A stretch of 64,000 bases of DNA from Nioella sp965215655 (GCF_965215655.1 NZ_OZ244111.1:1302001-1366000), one strand, 5' to 3'; counted from the first letter of the stretch, positions 8,704 to 18,032 are shown. Program-made: numbers and translations. Notes: generated by a model from the sequence alone, not told the origin.

Positions 8704-9633
8704 ATGACCAACACGCTTCCCTATCGGTTCCTGCTGCTGCCCGGCTTTGACCTGGCCGCTTTGGGCGCGGCCTCGACCGTGCTGACCGAGGCGGGGGTGA
8801 CCTTCCAGACCACGGCGCTGTCGGGCGCGTCGGTGCCGGGGGATAGCGGGGTGCATGTTGCGCACGGCGGGCCGGTGCCACCGATGGAACCGGGCGATGC
8901 TCTGGTGGTGTTCAGCGGGCTGACCCTGTCGGATATGGACCGGGAGGGCGCTTTGGCGGCACTGCGCCGGGCGCGGCGGCAGGGCGGGCGGATCTGGGCC
9001 GTTGGGGGCGGGGTGTGGCTCTTGGCGCAGCTCGATCTACCGCAGGGGCTGGAGCTTTCGGTCAATCCCGCGACCGCGGCGGCGATGGACGGAATGCGGC
9101 GCAAACCGGCACTGACCGACGCGCCCTTCGTCTGGACGCCGGAGATCGCTACCGCGCGGGCGGCGCATGTGGCGGCGCTGATGCGCTATGACCTGGCGAT
9201 TGACCGCGCCAGTGATGCCGATGCCGCGCCTTTGTCGCCCGCCGACCGGAACGCCGAGGCCGCGCGATCTCAGCTTCTGCCATTGGAGGAACGCTACGCC
9301 ACCCGGCACAAGGTGGTCGTCGCGGGGTTGCAGATCATGCGGGCGAATCTGTTCCGGCCGGTCTCCGTCGCGGCGCTGGCCTTGTCGCTTGGCCTGTCAC
9401 AGCGGCAGCTGGAACGCCTTTTCGAAAAGGAATTGGGGGACACGCCGGGACCGATCTATCGGGAAATGCGGCTGGAGGCGGCGCGGATCGAGGTGCGGCA
9501 GGGGCGTCGCCCGATGCAGGAGATTGCCCATGATTTCGGCTTCACCTCGGGCAGTTTTTCCAAGACCTATCTGCGCCAGTTCGGGGTGACGCCCTCGAGC
9601 GACCGGCGTGCGGCCATCGGCGGGGCGGTTTGA
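8704..9633 (+). CDS. GlxA-type regulator (DJ-1/PfpI domain plus AraC HTH)
   Basis: A 309-residue regulator. Residues 5 to about 175 form a DJ-1/PfpI-like domain (FLLLPGFDLAALGAASTVLT and the block GRIWAVGGGVWLLAQ) in which the usual nucleophile Cys is absent, as in other GlxA-like sensors. Residues about 200-305 form the AraC-type helix-turn-helix (VAALALSLGLSQRQLERLFE). The gene lies 54 bp upstream of the CoA-transferase gene and may control it. Ligand unknown. Confidence 0.88.
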   Translation: MTNTLPYRFLLLPGFDLAALGAASTVLTEAGVTFQTTALSGASVPGDSGVHVAHGGPVPPMEPGDALVVFSGLTLSDMDREGALAALRRARRQGGRIWAVGGGVWLLAQLDLPQGLELSVNPATAAAMDGMRRKPALTDAPFVWTPEIATARAAHVAALMRYDLAIDRASDADAAPLSPADRNAEAARSQLLPLEERYATRHKVVVAGLQIMRANLFRPVSVAALALSLGLSQRQLERLFEKELGDTPGPIYREMRLEAARIEVRQGRRPMQEIAHDFGFTSGSFSKTYLRQFGVTPSSDRRAAIGGAV

Positions 9634-9687
9634 CCGCTTGACCCCACGGGCGCGCCCGCCATGCTGGCCGAGAACACGGAGGATGGG

Positions 9688-10737
9688 ATGAGCGAGACAC
9701 AGCGCAGCGGGCCGCTCGCGGGCCTGAAAGTGGTGGAAATGGTGGGGCTTGGCCCCGGACCCTTCGCGGGCATGCTGCTGGCCGATATGGGGGCCGAGGT
9801 GGTGGGCATCGACCGGCCCGGCGGCGTCTCGATCAACCTGCCGCACGACATCTGCCGCCGGGGCAAGCGGTTTCTTGAGGTTGACGTGAAATCCCGCGCG
9901 GGCCGCGCCACGGTGCTGAACGAGATCCTGACCGCCGATGTGCTGATCGAAGGCAACCGCCCCGGCGTGATGGAACGGCTGGGGCTGGGACCGGAAGATT
10001 GCTGGCAGGCCAACCCGCGCCTTGTTTATGGCCGCATGACCGGGTGGGGGCAGGAGGGGCCGCTGGCGCAGGCGGCGGGCCATGACCTCAATTACATCGC
10101 TTTGGCGGGCGCGCTTCACCCGATGGGGGAACCGGATGCGCCGCCACCTGTTCCGATGAACCTGGTGGGCGACTATGGCGGCGGCGCGATGTTCCTGGCG
10201 TTTGGCGTGATGGCGGCGGTTTATGAGGCGCAGCGGTCGGGCAAGGGGCAGGTGGTGGACGCGGCGATGGTGGACGGGGCCTCGCTGATGATGAGCATGT
10301 TCCATTCCCTGCGCGCCTCAGGCTGGTGGACCGAGGCGCGCGGGGCGAATTTCCTCGATGGCGGGGCGCATTTCTATGGCTGTTATGCCTGTTCAGACGG
10401 GCTGTTTGTCTCGGTCGGCGCCATTGAGGCACCTTTCATGAAGGTACTGATCGACAAGGCGGGATTGCCTGCGGATTGGCTCGACAAGCACATGGACCGG
10501 GTAAACTGGCCTGCGCTGAAGGCGGAGCTTGCGGCGCTCTTTGCAACGCGCTCGCAGGCGGAGTGGTGTGACCTCTTGGAAGGGACCGACGCCTGTTTCG
10601 CCCCGGTCCTGCCGTTCTGGGAGGCGCCCGATCACCCGCACGCGCTGGCACGAAACGCGTTCATTCGGCGCGAAAATGTGATAGAACCGGCCCCTGCGCC
10701 GCGCTTTTCGCGGACGAAACCCGATTTGGCGAAATAG
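9688..10737 (+). CDS. CaiB/BaiF family CoA-transferase (class III)
   Basis: A 349-residue class III CoA-transferase or alpha-methylacyl-CoA racemase-like enzyme, with the family blocks LAGLKVVEMVGLGPGPFAGM, LEVDVKSRAGR and NRPGVMERLGLGPEDC. Racemases and transferases share this fold. The conserved Asp-containing stretch AGHDLNYIALAGAL resembles the racemase branch. The start at 9688 (MSETQRSG) follows CGGAGGATGGG; a Met nine codons upstream lacks a site. A crotonase gene follows after 16 bp, so the pair probably acts on one branched or hydroxylated acyl-CoA substrate (inference). Confidence 0.9.
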   Translation: MSETQRSGPLAGLKVVEMVGLGPGPFAGMLLADMGAEVVGIDRPGGVSINLPHDICRRGKRFLEVDVKSRAGRATVLNEILTADVLIEGNRPGVMERLGLGPEDCWQANPRLVYGRMTGWGQEGPLAQAAGHDLNYIALAGALHPMGEPDAPPPVPMNLVGDYGGGAMFLAFGVMAAVYEAQRSGKGQVVDAAMVDGASLMMSMFHSLRASGWWTEARGANFLDGGAHFYGCYACSDGLFVSVGAIEAPFMKVLIDKAGLPADWLDKHMDRVNWPALKAELAALFATRSQAEWCDLLEGTDACFAPVLPFWEAPDHPHALARNAFIRRENVIEPAPAPRFSRTKPDLAK

Positions 10738-10753
10738 ATATGAAGGAGATTTG

Positions 10754-11494
10754 ATGACAAGAATTCTTTGCGAAACATTTGATACCTATGCGATTTTGAC
10801 ACTCAACAAACCTGCGCGCCGGAATGTTCTGGGCACGCAGACCGCTTTGGACCTCCAGACCCATCTGGCCGCTTTGGCCGAAGACAACACCATCCGTTCG
10901 GTCATTCTGACTGGTGCCGGAAAGGGCTTTTGCGCGGGCAGCGACCTTCGGGAACTTGCAGCGCTCGACCGCGACGGGCGGGTGGCGCATGAGGCGGCGA
11001 CAGCCGCTGCGGTGCGGGCGATTTCCGCCCATCCCGTTCCGGTGATCGCGGCGGTCGAGGGCCATGCGCTAGGCGGCGGCTTCGTTCTGGCCACGGCCTG
11101 CGATCTGGTGGTGACAGGGCGCTCGGCCAGATGGGCGATGCCGGAAGTGCCCAAGGGGTTCTTCCCGCCCTGGGGCATGGCCCCCTTGTTGGCGCGGGTG
11201 GGTCCGGCGCGGGCGCAGCTGATTGTTCTGGGTATCGAAGAGATGACCGGGGAAGACGCGGTGAAAGCCGGGGTCGCCGACCAGCTGACCTGGGATGAAA
11301 AGGCGCTGGAGTCCGCCAGAGGAGCGGCCATGCGCATTGCCATGCTGCCCGACAGCGCCGCGCGCAAGGTCAAGCGTTTCTTCGGACCGAAGATGACCGC
11401 GCAGGCCGAGGCGATGGATGCAGAGGCGAGCGTGCTCTTTGCCGAGGATTGCAACGGCCCCGCCGCGCAGGACACGTTCCGACGGTTCCGCTGA
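10754..11494 (+). CDS. Enoyl-CoA hydratase/isomerase (crotonase) family protein
   Basis: A 246-residue crotonase-fold enzyme. The oxyanion-hole segments are GAGKGFCAGSDLRELAALD and EGHALGGGFVLATACDLV. The glutamates of true hydratases are not clearly placed, so the reaction (hydration, isomerisation or another) cannot be fixed. AAGGAGATTTG precedes the ATG at 10754. It is coupled to the CaiB/BaiF gene 16 bp upstream. Confidence 0.9.
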   Translation: MTRILCETFDTYAILTLNKPARRNVLGTQTALDLQTHLAALAEDNTIRSVILTGAGKGFCAGSDLRELAALDRDGRVAHEAATAAAVRAISAHPVPVIAAVEGHALGGGFVLATACDLVVTGRSARWAMPEVPKGFFPPWGMAPLLARVGPARAQLIVLGIEEMTGEDAVKAGVADQLTWDEKALESARGAAMRIAMLPDSAARKVKRFFGPKMTAQAEAMDAEASVLFAEDCNGPAAQDTFRRFR

Positions 11495-11648
11495 CCTGCA
11501 ACCGGGGCGGTCTGTCGTCCCGCGCGGGCCTGTCTTGTGCCTCTGGGCCAGCCATGGGGGCTGTGGCGAACCGGATCACGGAGGGCGGCCAGCTCGGATC
11601 GCAATGGCTACGCTCGTTTTCGCGCGGGCCACCCCCGCGCAGCTTCGC

Positions 11649-12875
11649 TCAGTTCACAACCCGTTGCGCGACGGAATGCCCCTCGGACAGGGCCGCTGAG
11701 GGGTAGAGGATGACGGTCTCATTCTCTGACAGGCCGGACAGAACCTCTGCCTCAATGCCATTGTTGTGGCCGATTTCGACCGGGCGGGTGGTGGCCGTGC
11801 CGTTCTCCACCACGAAGACGGCCCATCCACCAGCCGCCCGGAACAGCGCGGCCGAGGGCACGATCAGCGCGCTATCGTCTTCCCAGACGACAATGCGCAG
11901 TTCAACGCGAAAGCCATGCCCCAACCCTTCCCGGTCCTCGCCCGGGCCGGTGAAATCTATCAGCACATTCACGCGCTGTTCCTGCACCCCAAGCGCCGAA
12001 TATTGCGTGGTGCCGAACGGGTCGATCCGGGTCACGACACCGGGCAGGGGAACCGGCTGGCCCCAGTTTTCGATGATCACCCGGTCGCCGGGGCTGACCT
12101 GAACCGCGTCAGTAGAGAGCAGCGCGACACTGACCGCCAGATCGCCCTCGATATTGCCGATTTCCATGATCGGCGTACCTGCCCCGAGCGTGGTTTCGCT
12201 TTGCTGGATCACCTGCAGGATGGTGCCATCGGCGGGCGCCATCAGCGGAATCGCGTGGTTGTCATTGGCGATTGCGCCCCACAGCCCCTGATCGTCGAAA
12301 CTGATCAACCGGGCCTGCGCGATATCGAGATCGGCTTCGCGCATGGCAATCGCGGCCTCGGCGGTATCGACGGTGGCATCGGCGGCGCGGGCGGCGCGCT
12401 GCGCGCGTTCCAGTGCAGCGGCGCTGACCGTGCCGCTTTCGGCCAGCGTTTCCGTGCGCTCCAGATCGGCCTGCGCCAGATCCTGTTCAGCGAGCGCCGC
12501 GTTGCGGTCGGCCTGTGCCACGCGAAGCGCGGCTTCGGCGGCGGCGACGGCAGCGCGTGCCTGTTCGCGGGACGAGATGTCCAAAGCGGCGGGGTTCAGC
12601 GGTTCCATCACAGCGACCTGGGATTCTCCGCGCGTGACCGGATCGCCCGGCTCCACCTCGACCCGCAGCAGCCGTCCGGCCACAGGGGTCGAGACGACAT
12701 AGGCGTCGCGCACCTGCGTGCGGCCTTCCTCGTCGATGGTCTGCATCATCGCCCCGCGCGTGACGGTGCCGAAATCCACCAGCGTCGGTTGCGGCCAGAA
12801 GGCAGCGGTCAGTGCGGCGGCGACAATGACAATCGCGCCGAGGGTGAGGGGCAGTCTGGAACGTCTGCGGGCCAT
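11649..12875 (-). CDS. HlyD/MacA-type periplasmic adaptor subunit
   Basis: A 408-residue membrane fusion protein. A short positive N-terminus MARRRSRLPL is followed by one membrane segment at about 11-28. Then come a split biotinyl-lipoyl domain, a long alpha-helical hairpin rich in Ala/Glu (about residues 95-190) and beta-barrel domains. It would link an inner-membrane ABC exporter to the outer membrane. It is the third gene of an operon with an FtsX-type permease (6 bp gap) and an ATPase. The substrate is unknown; the layout resembles MacAB or a DevABC glycolipid exporter. Confidence 0.9.
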   Translation of the reverse strand: MARRRSRLPLTLGAIVIVAAALTAAFWPQPTLVDFGTVTRGAMMQTIDEEGRTQVRDAYVVSTPVAGRLLRVEVEPGDPVTRGESQVAVMEPLNPAALDISSREQARAAVAAAEAALRVAQADRNAALAEQDLAQADLERTETLAESGTVSAAALERAQRAARAADATVDTAEAAIAMREADLDIAQARLISFDDQGLWGAIANDNHAIPLMAPADGTILQVIQQSETTLGAGTPIMEIGNIEGDLAVSVALLSTDAVQVSPGDRVIIENWGQPVPLPGVVTRIDPFGTTQYSALGVQEQRVNVLIDFTGPGEDREGLGHGFRVELRIVVWEDDSALIVPSAALFRAAGGWAVFVVENGTATTRPVEIGHNNGIEAEVLSGLSENETVILYPSAALSEGHSVAQRVVN

Positions 12876-12881
12876 CTGGAG

Positions 12882-15248
12882 TTACTCCCTCGTTTTCAGG
12901 GCCAGGACAAGATCGGCCTTGTCGATCTGGCGTTTGACCATCCAGCCGGAAAACGCCGCCGAAGCCAGCACGGCAACGGCTGCCGTGCCGATGGAACTGG
13001 GGTCGGGATAGGCGGAAACCTGGTAGATATCGTTGGAAAAGGCCTCGCTGACCGCCCAGGCCAGACCGAAGCCGAAACCGGACCCGATGGGGATCGCCAG
13101 CAGGGTGACGACGACCAGCTCACCAAGCAGAACGAAGCTGACCTCGGCGCGGGTGAAGCCCACGACGCGCAAGGACGCCAGGTCGCGGGCGCGTTCGGCA
13201 TAGGCGATGCGGGCGGCGTTGTAGACCACGCCGAAAGTGATCACGCCCGCAATGAAGGCCATGACATAGCGCACCGCGCCCGCGCCGGTATCCATGATCC
13301 GCTGAAACGCGTCGCGGCTGTCGGATTTCAGGCTGACCCCGGCGATGGTGGGGATGTCATTCAGCCGCTCATAGAGCTCATCGGCCTGATTGGTGTCGAT
13401 CCTGAGATACACGCCGCTGATCCGCCCCGGCTCACCAATCGCGCGGTTCAGGGCGGCAAGCTCCATATAGGCGGGCGCGCCCATGCGGGTTTCGGCGATG
13501 CCGACAACGGGCAGGTCCAGAACGTCCTGCCGACCCTGACGCATTTCGACGGTCAGCCGGTCGCCCGGTTCGATTTGCAGGATGCGGGCCAGGGCGGCCC
13601 CCAGGATCACCCCATCCTCGCGCATGGCAATCTCTCGGTCATCGCTGTCGAGCGCCCGGAACAGACGCGCGTCCGGCACCAGACCCGACAGCGCGCCCTG
13701 ATAGCTGTGCAGACCGTTGCGGAAAACCACCGGGACATGGCGCATCGGTTCCACCTCGATCACGCCTTCCATCCGTTGCAGGGCGAAGATGGCGTCCTCG
13801 CTGACCGCATGGGTGAAGCTGACATTGAGGTCGGAGCGGTCTGCCACGGAAAACGTGTGCTCTATGGTGCTGTCGAAACTGGCCATCAGGGCAATCATGG
13901 CGACCGACAGCCCCATGCCGCAGGCGATGCCTACGGTGCTGCCCGCCATGCGGATCGGCTGACGGGTGATCCGGCGCAGCACCATGCGAGAGGGCTGGTC
14001 GAGGAACCGGTTGAAGGCCGCGCCGATGCGCCCCGTGCGCGAATAGTCGGGCGGGGCAGGGGGGCGCATGGCGGCGGCGGGCGTCAGGCGGAAGACGCGC
14101 GCCAGCACCATCAGCCCGCCGAGCGAGGCCACCAGTATCGACAGGCCCACCCCCCAGATGATCGCAGCCGGGTCGACGCGAAAGACGAGGAAGGGGAACT
14201 TGTAGAATTCCAGATAGACCTGCACCTGTAACCGACCCGCGAGGATGCCCAATAGCGCCCCGATCACGGCCCCGCCCCCCGCGATCACCAGCACCATGCG
14301 CAGGTAATGCAGGGCCACCTCGCGGTCGGTATAGCCGAAGGCCTTCATTAGCCCGATTTCCTCGCGCTCGGACTGGATGATGCGTGTCATGACGATATAG
14401 AGCAGGAAGGCCGCGACCCCTAGGAAGATGGGCGGGACCGATTTCGATGTGGCGCGTAGCCCCGCGATTTCTTCGGTCACGAAGCGGTCGGACCCATGAT
14501 CCTCCAGCCCATAGGCGCCAAGCCCTCCGTAGGGGTCGAGGATACGGTCGACGGCGGCCAGAACCTCGGCCTCCCGAGCGGTACGGCCAAGGGTCAGAAG
14601 TGCCTCGTTGAACGCGCCTGCCATGTCATAGGCGGCGGCAAGGGCCGAGCGGCTCATCCAGATCACGCCGAACCGGGCGTCGTCGGGGATAATCTCGCCC
14701 GGAGCGGCGACATAGAGAAACTCAGGGCCTTGCGCGAGGCCCACGATGCGGAAATGCCGCCGCGCGCCGTTCATGGTGGCGGACAGGGTGTCGCCCGGAT
14801 GCAGGTCATGGGCGCGGGCGAAGCTTTCCAGCAAAAGGATCTCATCCTCCTGCCGCGTGTTCAGATGACGGCCATCGACCAGCAGGTAGCCGTTCACCGG
14901 AGGCTCGCCCCGGTCGGGCACGGAAATCGCCTGTGCTTGCACCGGAAGGGCACGATTTTCCACGTCAATGAGCGCGCTGCCGGTGACCCTTCCATAGGCA
15001 GCGGTGACGCCGGGGATTTCCGCCAGACGCTCGATCAGATGGTTGGGCGCGCGGGCAGCGGGGGCAAAGACCTGCGCCATGCGGTAGCGGTCGTAATAGG
15101 CGTCTCGGGTTTCCTGAAGCGAGGTCACCAGCCCGGTTTGCATGACCAGCAGCAACACCCCCACGGCAATCACGGCGGCAATCGCGGCGGCCTGTCCCTT
15201 CATGTGCCACAGGTCGCGCCACAGCTTATGGGTCAGCGGGCCTACCAA
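12882..15248 (-). CDS. FtsX-type ABC transporter permease (two-repeat)
   Basis: A 788-residue permease with an N-terminal membrane segment (QAAAIAAVIAVGVLLLVMQT), a large periplasmic domain, and two FtsX blocks, one at about 275-395 and one at the C-terminus (about 660-785). A further segment near 435-460 begins the second half. This is longer than MacB and resembles the DevC/LolE-like double permeases. Its first codons overlap the ATPase gene end by 7 nt, and the adaptor follows after 6 bp. It probably exports a lipid, peptide or protein to the envelope or outside. Confidence 0.9.
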   Translation of the reverse strand: MVGPLTHKLWRDLWHMKGQAAAIAAVIAVGVLLLVMQTGLVTSLQETRDAYYDRYRMAQVFAPAARAPNHLIERLAEIPGVTAAYGRVTGSALIDVENRALPVQAQAISVPDRGEPPVNGYLLVDGRHLNTRQEDEILLLESFARAHDLHPGDTLSATMNGARRHFRIVGLAQGPEFLYVAAPGEIIPDDARFGVIWMSRSALAAAYDMAGAFNEALLTLGRTAREAEVLAAVDRILDPYGGLGAYGLEDHGSDRFVTEEIAGLRATSKSVPPIFLGVAAFLLYIVMTRIIQSEREEIGLMKAFGYTDREVALHYLRMVLVIAGGGAVIGALLGILAGRLQVQVYLEFYKFPFLVFRVDPAAIIWGVGLSILVASLGGLMVLARVFRLTPAAAMRPPAPPDYSRTGRIGAAFNRFLDQPSRMVLRRITRQPIRMAGSTVGIACGMGLSVAMIALMASFDSTIEHTFSVADRSDLNVSFTHAVSEDAIFALQRMEGVIEVEPMRHVPVVFRNGLHSYQGALSGLVPDARLFRALDSDDREIAMREDGVILGAALARILQIEPGDRLTVEMRQGRQDVLDLPVVGIAETRMGAPAYMELAALNRAIGEPGRISGVYLRIDTNQADELYERLNDIPTIAGVSLKSDSRDAFQRIMDTGAGAVRYVMAFIAGVITFGVVYNAARIAYAERARDLASLRVVGFTRAEVSFVLLGELVVVTLLAIPIGSGFGFGLAWAVSEAFSNDIYQVSAYPDPSSIGTAAVAVLASAAFSGWMVKRQIDKADLVLALKTRE

Positions 15249-15976
15249 TGGATGTCCTTCGGGTCGAGCTTGGTTTTATTGAGCGTCACATCGCGGATCG
15301 CCCCGTCGGCAAAGCGGATCACCCGGTCGGCCATGTCGCCGGTCGCCGCCGCATGGGTGACGATCAGCACCGTGGTGCCCAGTTCCTCGTTCACATCGCG
15401 CAGCACCCGCAGCACCTCTCGCCCGGTGGTGGAATCGAGCGCGCCCGTGGGCTCGTCGCAAAGCAGCACCGTGGGGCGTTTGGAGATTGCGCGGGCGATG
15501 GCCACCCGCTGCTGTTCGCCGCCCGAAAGCTGTGCGGGGAAATGGGTGATGCGGTCAGTGAGACCCACAAGGGAAAGCGCTTCTGACGGGGCCATCGGGT
15601 CGCGGGCGATTTCTGTCACCAGTTCCACGTTTTCCTCGGCGGTGAGCGACGGCATCAGGTTGTAGAACTGAAAGACGAAGCCCACATGATTGCGCCGGTA
15701 CTGCGTGAGCTGCCGGTCACTCATCGCCGTCAGTTCCTCCTGCCCGAAAAATGCCTGCCCCTCGCTGGCGCTGTCCAACCCGCCGAGAATATTGAGCAGC
15801 GTCGACTTGCCGGATCCTGATGGCCCGAGCAGCACGACGAATTCGCCCGCTGGAATGGTCAGGTCCACCCCGCGCAACGCGTGAACGGCGGCCTCTCCTT
15901 CGCCATAGGTCTTGGTGAGATTCCGCGTCTCAAAGGCCGCGTGTCCCGCTGCAATGGTGCGTCTTGAGATAGCCAT
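15242..15976 (-). CDS. ABC transporter ATP-binding protein (MacB/LolD type)
   Basis: A 244-residue ATPase with Walker A GPSGSGKST, Q-loop region FVFQFYNLMPSLTAEENVEL, signature LSGGEQQRVAIARA, Walker B VLLCDEPTGALD and the switch His in VLIVTHAA. The sequence around FQFYNLMPSLT is typical of the LolD/MacB/FtsE branch, fitting its FtsX-type permease partner. It is first in the three-gene operon. An FNR-like palindrome lies 36 bp upstream, shared with the divergent Crp/Fnr gene. Confidence 0.93.
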   Translation of the reverse strand: MAISRRTIAAGHAAFETRNLTKTYGEGEAAVHALRGVDLTIPAGEFVVLLGPSGSGKSTLLNILGGLDSASEGQAFFGQEELTAMSDRQLTQYRRNHVGFVFQFYNLMPSLTAEENVELVTEIARDPMAPSEALSLVGLTDRITHFPAQLSGGEQQRVAIARAISKRPTVLLCDEPTGALDSTTGREVLRVLRDVNEELGTTVLIVTHAAATGDMADRVIRFADGAIRDVTLNKTKLDPKDIHW

Positions 15977-16011
15977 GCTGCACCGTTATCTCAGAAGGCG
16001 TCCCTTCCGCT

Positions 16012-16025
16012 TTGACTATGATCAA
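16012..16025. promoter_or_regulatory. FNR-like palindrome between exporter operon and Crp/Fnr gene
   Basis: TTGACTATGATCAA matches TTGAT-N4-ATCAA at 9 of 10 positions. It lies in the 141 bp divergent region, 36 bp before the ABC ATPase start and 93 bp before the Crp/Fnr gene start. The neighbouring regulator has the E-x-x-S-R recognition residues that read this motif, so autoregulation and control of the exporter are plausible. Confidence 0.55.
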
Positions 16026-16117
16026 GCTGCGGTCGGGATACCATCCCCGGCAGAAGGGCTTGACGCCGCGTTCTCGGGGGGCAGGGTTTGCGCGGTCAAT
16101 TATGGAAGGTCCAAGGC

Positions 16118-16783
16118 ATGAGCGAAGACTGGATTTCCCGCTTTCAGGGGCTGTCGCGGTTGCCCGAGCGCATCCGCGGAATCCTTGAGACACGCTCTAC
16201 CGTGATCAAGATGCCCAAGGGCACGGTGATCTTCGGTCCCGGCAATTCGCCGGAAAACCTGCTGTTCCTGCTGGATGGCACGGTGCGTGTGCAGCAACTG
16301 GCGGAAAACGGGCGCGAGATCGTGCTCTACCGGGTTCAGGCGGGCGAAAGCTGCGTCATGACCACCGCCTGCCTGCTGGCTTATGAAGACTACAGTGCCG
16401 AAGGCGTGGCCGAGACCGATATCAAGGCCGCCGCGATTCCCCGTTCGGTCTTTGATGACCTGATCTCGCAGTCCAAGGAGTTCCGTACTTTCGTCTTTTC
16501 TGCCTATTCCAAGCGGATCACCGACCTGTTCCACGTCATCGAGGATATCGCATTTCAACGCATGGATATCCGGCTGGCGCAAAAGCTGCTGGACCTGAAA
16601 CAAGGCGCCACCGTCAAGGCCACGCATCAGCAACTGGCGGCGGAACTGGGCACCGCGCGCGAGGTGATCTCGCGCCAGTTGTCCGAATTCCAGCGCCGCG
16701 ACTGGATCAAGCAGACGCGCGGAAACGTGGAACTGCTGGACGAGGCGAGCATTGCGAAACTGGCGCAGTCGGAAGCGGCGTGA
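16118..16783 (+). CDS. Crp/Fnr family transcriptional regulator
   Basis: A 221-residue regulator. Residues about 25-115 form a cyclic-nucleotide-binding-like beta roll and residues 145-220 the winged helix. The recognition helix reads TAREVISRQLSEF, with Glu182, Ser185 and Arg186 in the E-x-x-S-R arrangement typical of FNR-type DNA reading. The N-terminal cysteine cluster of oxygen-sensing FNR is absent; Cys79 and Cys85 are the only cysteines, so it is not a canonical [4Fe-4S] sensor. The start at 16118 follows GGAAGGTCCAAGGC. It is divergent from the ABC exporter operon with an FNR-like box between. Confidence 0.9.
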   Translation: MSEDWISRFQGLSRLPERIRGILETRSTVIKMPKGTVIFGPGNSPENLLFLLDGTVRVQQLAENGREIVLYRVQAGESCVMTTACLLAYEDYSAEGVAETDIKAAAIPRSVFDDLISQSKEFRTFVFSAYSKRITDLFHVIEDIAFQRMDIRLAQKLLDLKQGATVKATHQQLAAELGTAREVISRQLSEFQRRDWIKQTRGNVELLDEASIAKLAQSEAA

Positions 16784-16973
16784 GGTGTGACTACCCCGGT
16801 TCGGCAGGACCCGGGATGCCCCGCGACCACGCCGCCCGGCTGCCAGCGGCAAGGGAGCGACCAGCCACCACATGCACGCTGTCTTGAAGCGCGGCTCGCC
16901 CTGTGAGACTCTCCCGTTTTTGACCCCACACGCATTTCAATAGCGCAACGGGCCCAGATCAGATGAGGTCCCT

Positions 16974-17849
16974 TTGACCCAGAGTTCCGAGTTGAATGCC
17001 GCGCCCTGCACGATTCTGCCGCAGGACATTCTTACCTTTGTGACGGCCCTGAATGAGACGAAAACCTCCGAAGAGGCCTGGCGGCTGTTCGTCGATCTGG
17101 CGAAGTGCAAGGGGATTACGCTGGTCGACTACGTGATCGCCACCGACTACCAGAACTGGCAGAAGGTTCAGTTCATCCGCACGACGATCGATTCCAGCTG
17201 GATCGACTTTGCCAATGCCGACACGCGGGTACGGCGCAAATCAACCTTTCGGCTGCATTCGATCAACCGTCTGGAACCGGTCCTGACCGGATACGAGTAT
17301 CACGACCTCATGCATAATATGGATGAGGAGCGGGCCTTTCTGCTCAAGCAGACAGCCGAGAAATATGGCGGACGCAGCGGCATTGCGATTCCCATGCGGA
17401 TGACCGATCCGGGGCAGGCCGCGCATATGATGCTGGCCGCCGATCTGCCGAGGGCGGAGTTCGAGGAACTGATGGCGCAGCACGGGTGGGTGCTGCATGC
17501 CTGTGCGCTCTATGCCCATATCCGGCATATGGAACTGTTCAAGACCGAATTCATGGAGCGCAACAAGCTGACCGAAAAACAGCGCGAGATCGTCGAGTCG
17601 GTTGGCGCTGGCATGACCGACAAGGAGATATCCGCCCGGCTTGGCGTGTCCATTTCAACGGTGCGCCAGAGGATCAGCGCCCTGCAGAACAAGACCGGCT
17701 GTCGTAACCGTGCCGACCTTGCCGCGCTGGCGATGCGGATCGGCCTCGTGCCCGATCCGATGACCCGTGCCCACCAGAATGAGCTGACCGTGTTCCTGAG
17801 CACCGGGGACAATCAGCAGGGCACGGAATATGCAAGAAATGACACATAA
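16974..17849 (+). CDS. LuxR family regulator with probable autoinducer-binding domain
   Basis: A 291-residue protein. Residues about 20-190 resemble the LuxR autoinducer-binding fold, with the block RSGIAIPMRMTDPGQAAHMM matching the glycine-rich core of such domains. Residues about 200-262 form a GerE-type helix-turn-helix (LTEKQREIVESVGAGMTDKE, then ISARLGVSISTVRQRISALQ). A 30-residue tail follows. The start is TTG at 16974 with GATGAGG upstream. No luxI is in the window, so it could be an orphan receptor. It lies directly upstream of the Hint gene row and is the best candidate regulator for it, though this is context only. Confidence 0.8.
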   Translation: MTQSSELNAAPCTILPQDILTFVTALNETKTSEEAWRLFVDLAKCKGITLVDYVIATDYQNWQKVQFIRTTIDSSWIDFANADTRVRRKSTFRLHSINRLEPVLTGYEYHDLMHNMDEERAFLLKQTAEKYGGRSGIAIPMRMTDPGQAAHMMLAADLPRAEFEELMAQHGWVLHACALYAHIRHMELFKTEFMERNKLTEKQREIVESVGAGMTDKEISARLGVSISTVRQRISALQNKTGCRNRADLAALAMRIGLVPDPMTRAHQNELTVFLSTGDNQQGTEYARNDT

Positions 17850-17863
17850 TATCCGACACATAA
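17841..17863. repeat. Direct repeat GACACATAA x2 upstream of the Hint row
   Basis: GACACATAA occurs at 17841-17849 and 17855-17863, 14 bp apart start to start. The first copy contains the LuxR gene stop codon. It lies about 170 bp before the first Hint gene. It could be a tandem operator or chance. Confidence 0.35.
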
Positions 17864-17979
17864 GAAAAGCCACGTTTGGTCTGCTTTCTGCCTGCGGTAG
17901 CACATTGCCAGCGCATGGGGGCAGGTGTCCGCGCTGACGGTTCTGGTTATCGAGTGCCTGCCCTTCCATTTCATTAATC

Positions 17980-18013
17980 ACGACTGCCGCCCGCATGCGG
18001 AGGGTCGTTTTTT
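17980..18013 (+). terminator. Terminator-like hairpin just before the first Hint gene
   Basis: ACGAC (17980-17984) pairs with GTCGT (18004-18008), enclosing CC/GG and CCGC/GCGG pairs, and six T follow (18008-18013). It is 19 bp before the ATG of the first Hint gene. It may end the LuxR transcript, but its place in the leader would also attenuate the Hint gene. Confidence 0.55.
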
Positions 18014-18032
18014 CAAGGGCAGTAAGCACGCC

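Noticed and set aside
11766..14231. 821-codon plus-strand frame opposite the exporter adaptor and permease
   Set aside because: Composition of a shadow and overlap with two clear genes on the other strand.
11649..15976. The ABC operon as a type I secretion system for the Hint proteins
   Set aside because: The permease is FtsX-type and separate from the ATPase, as in MacAB/DevABC; type I systems use fused HlyB-type proteins.
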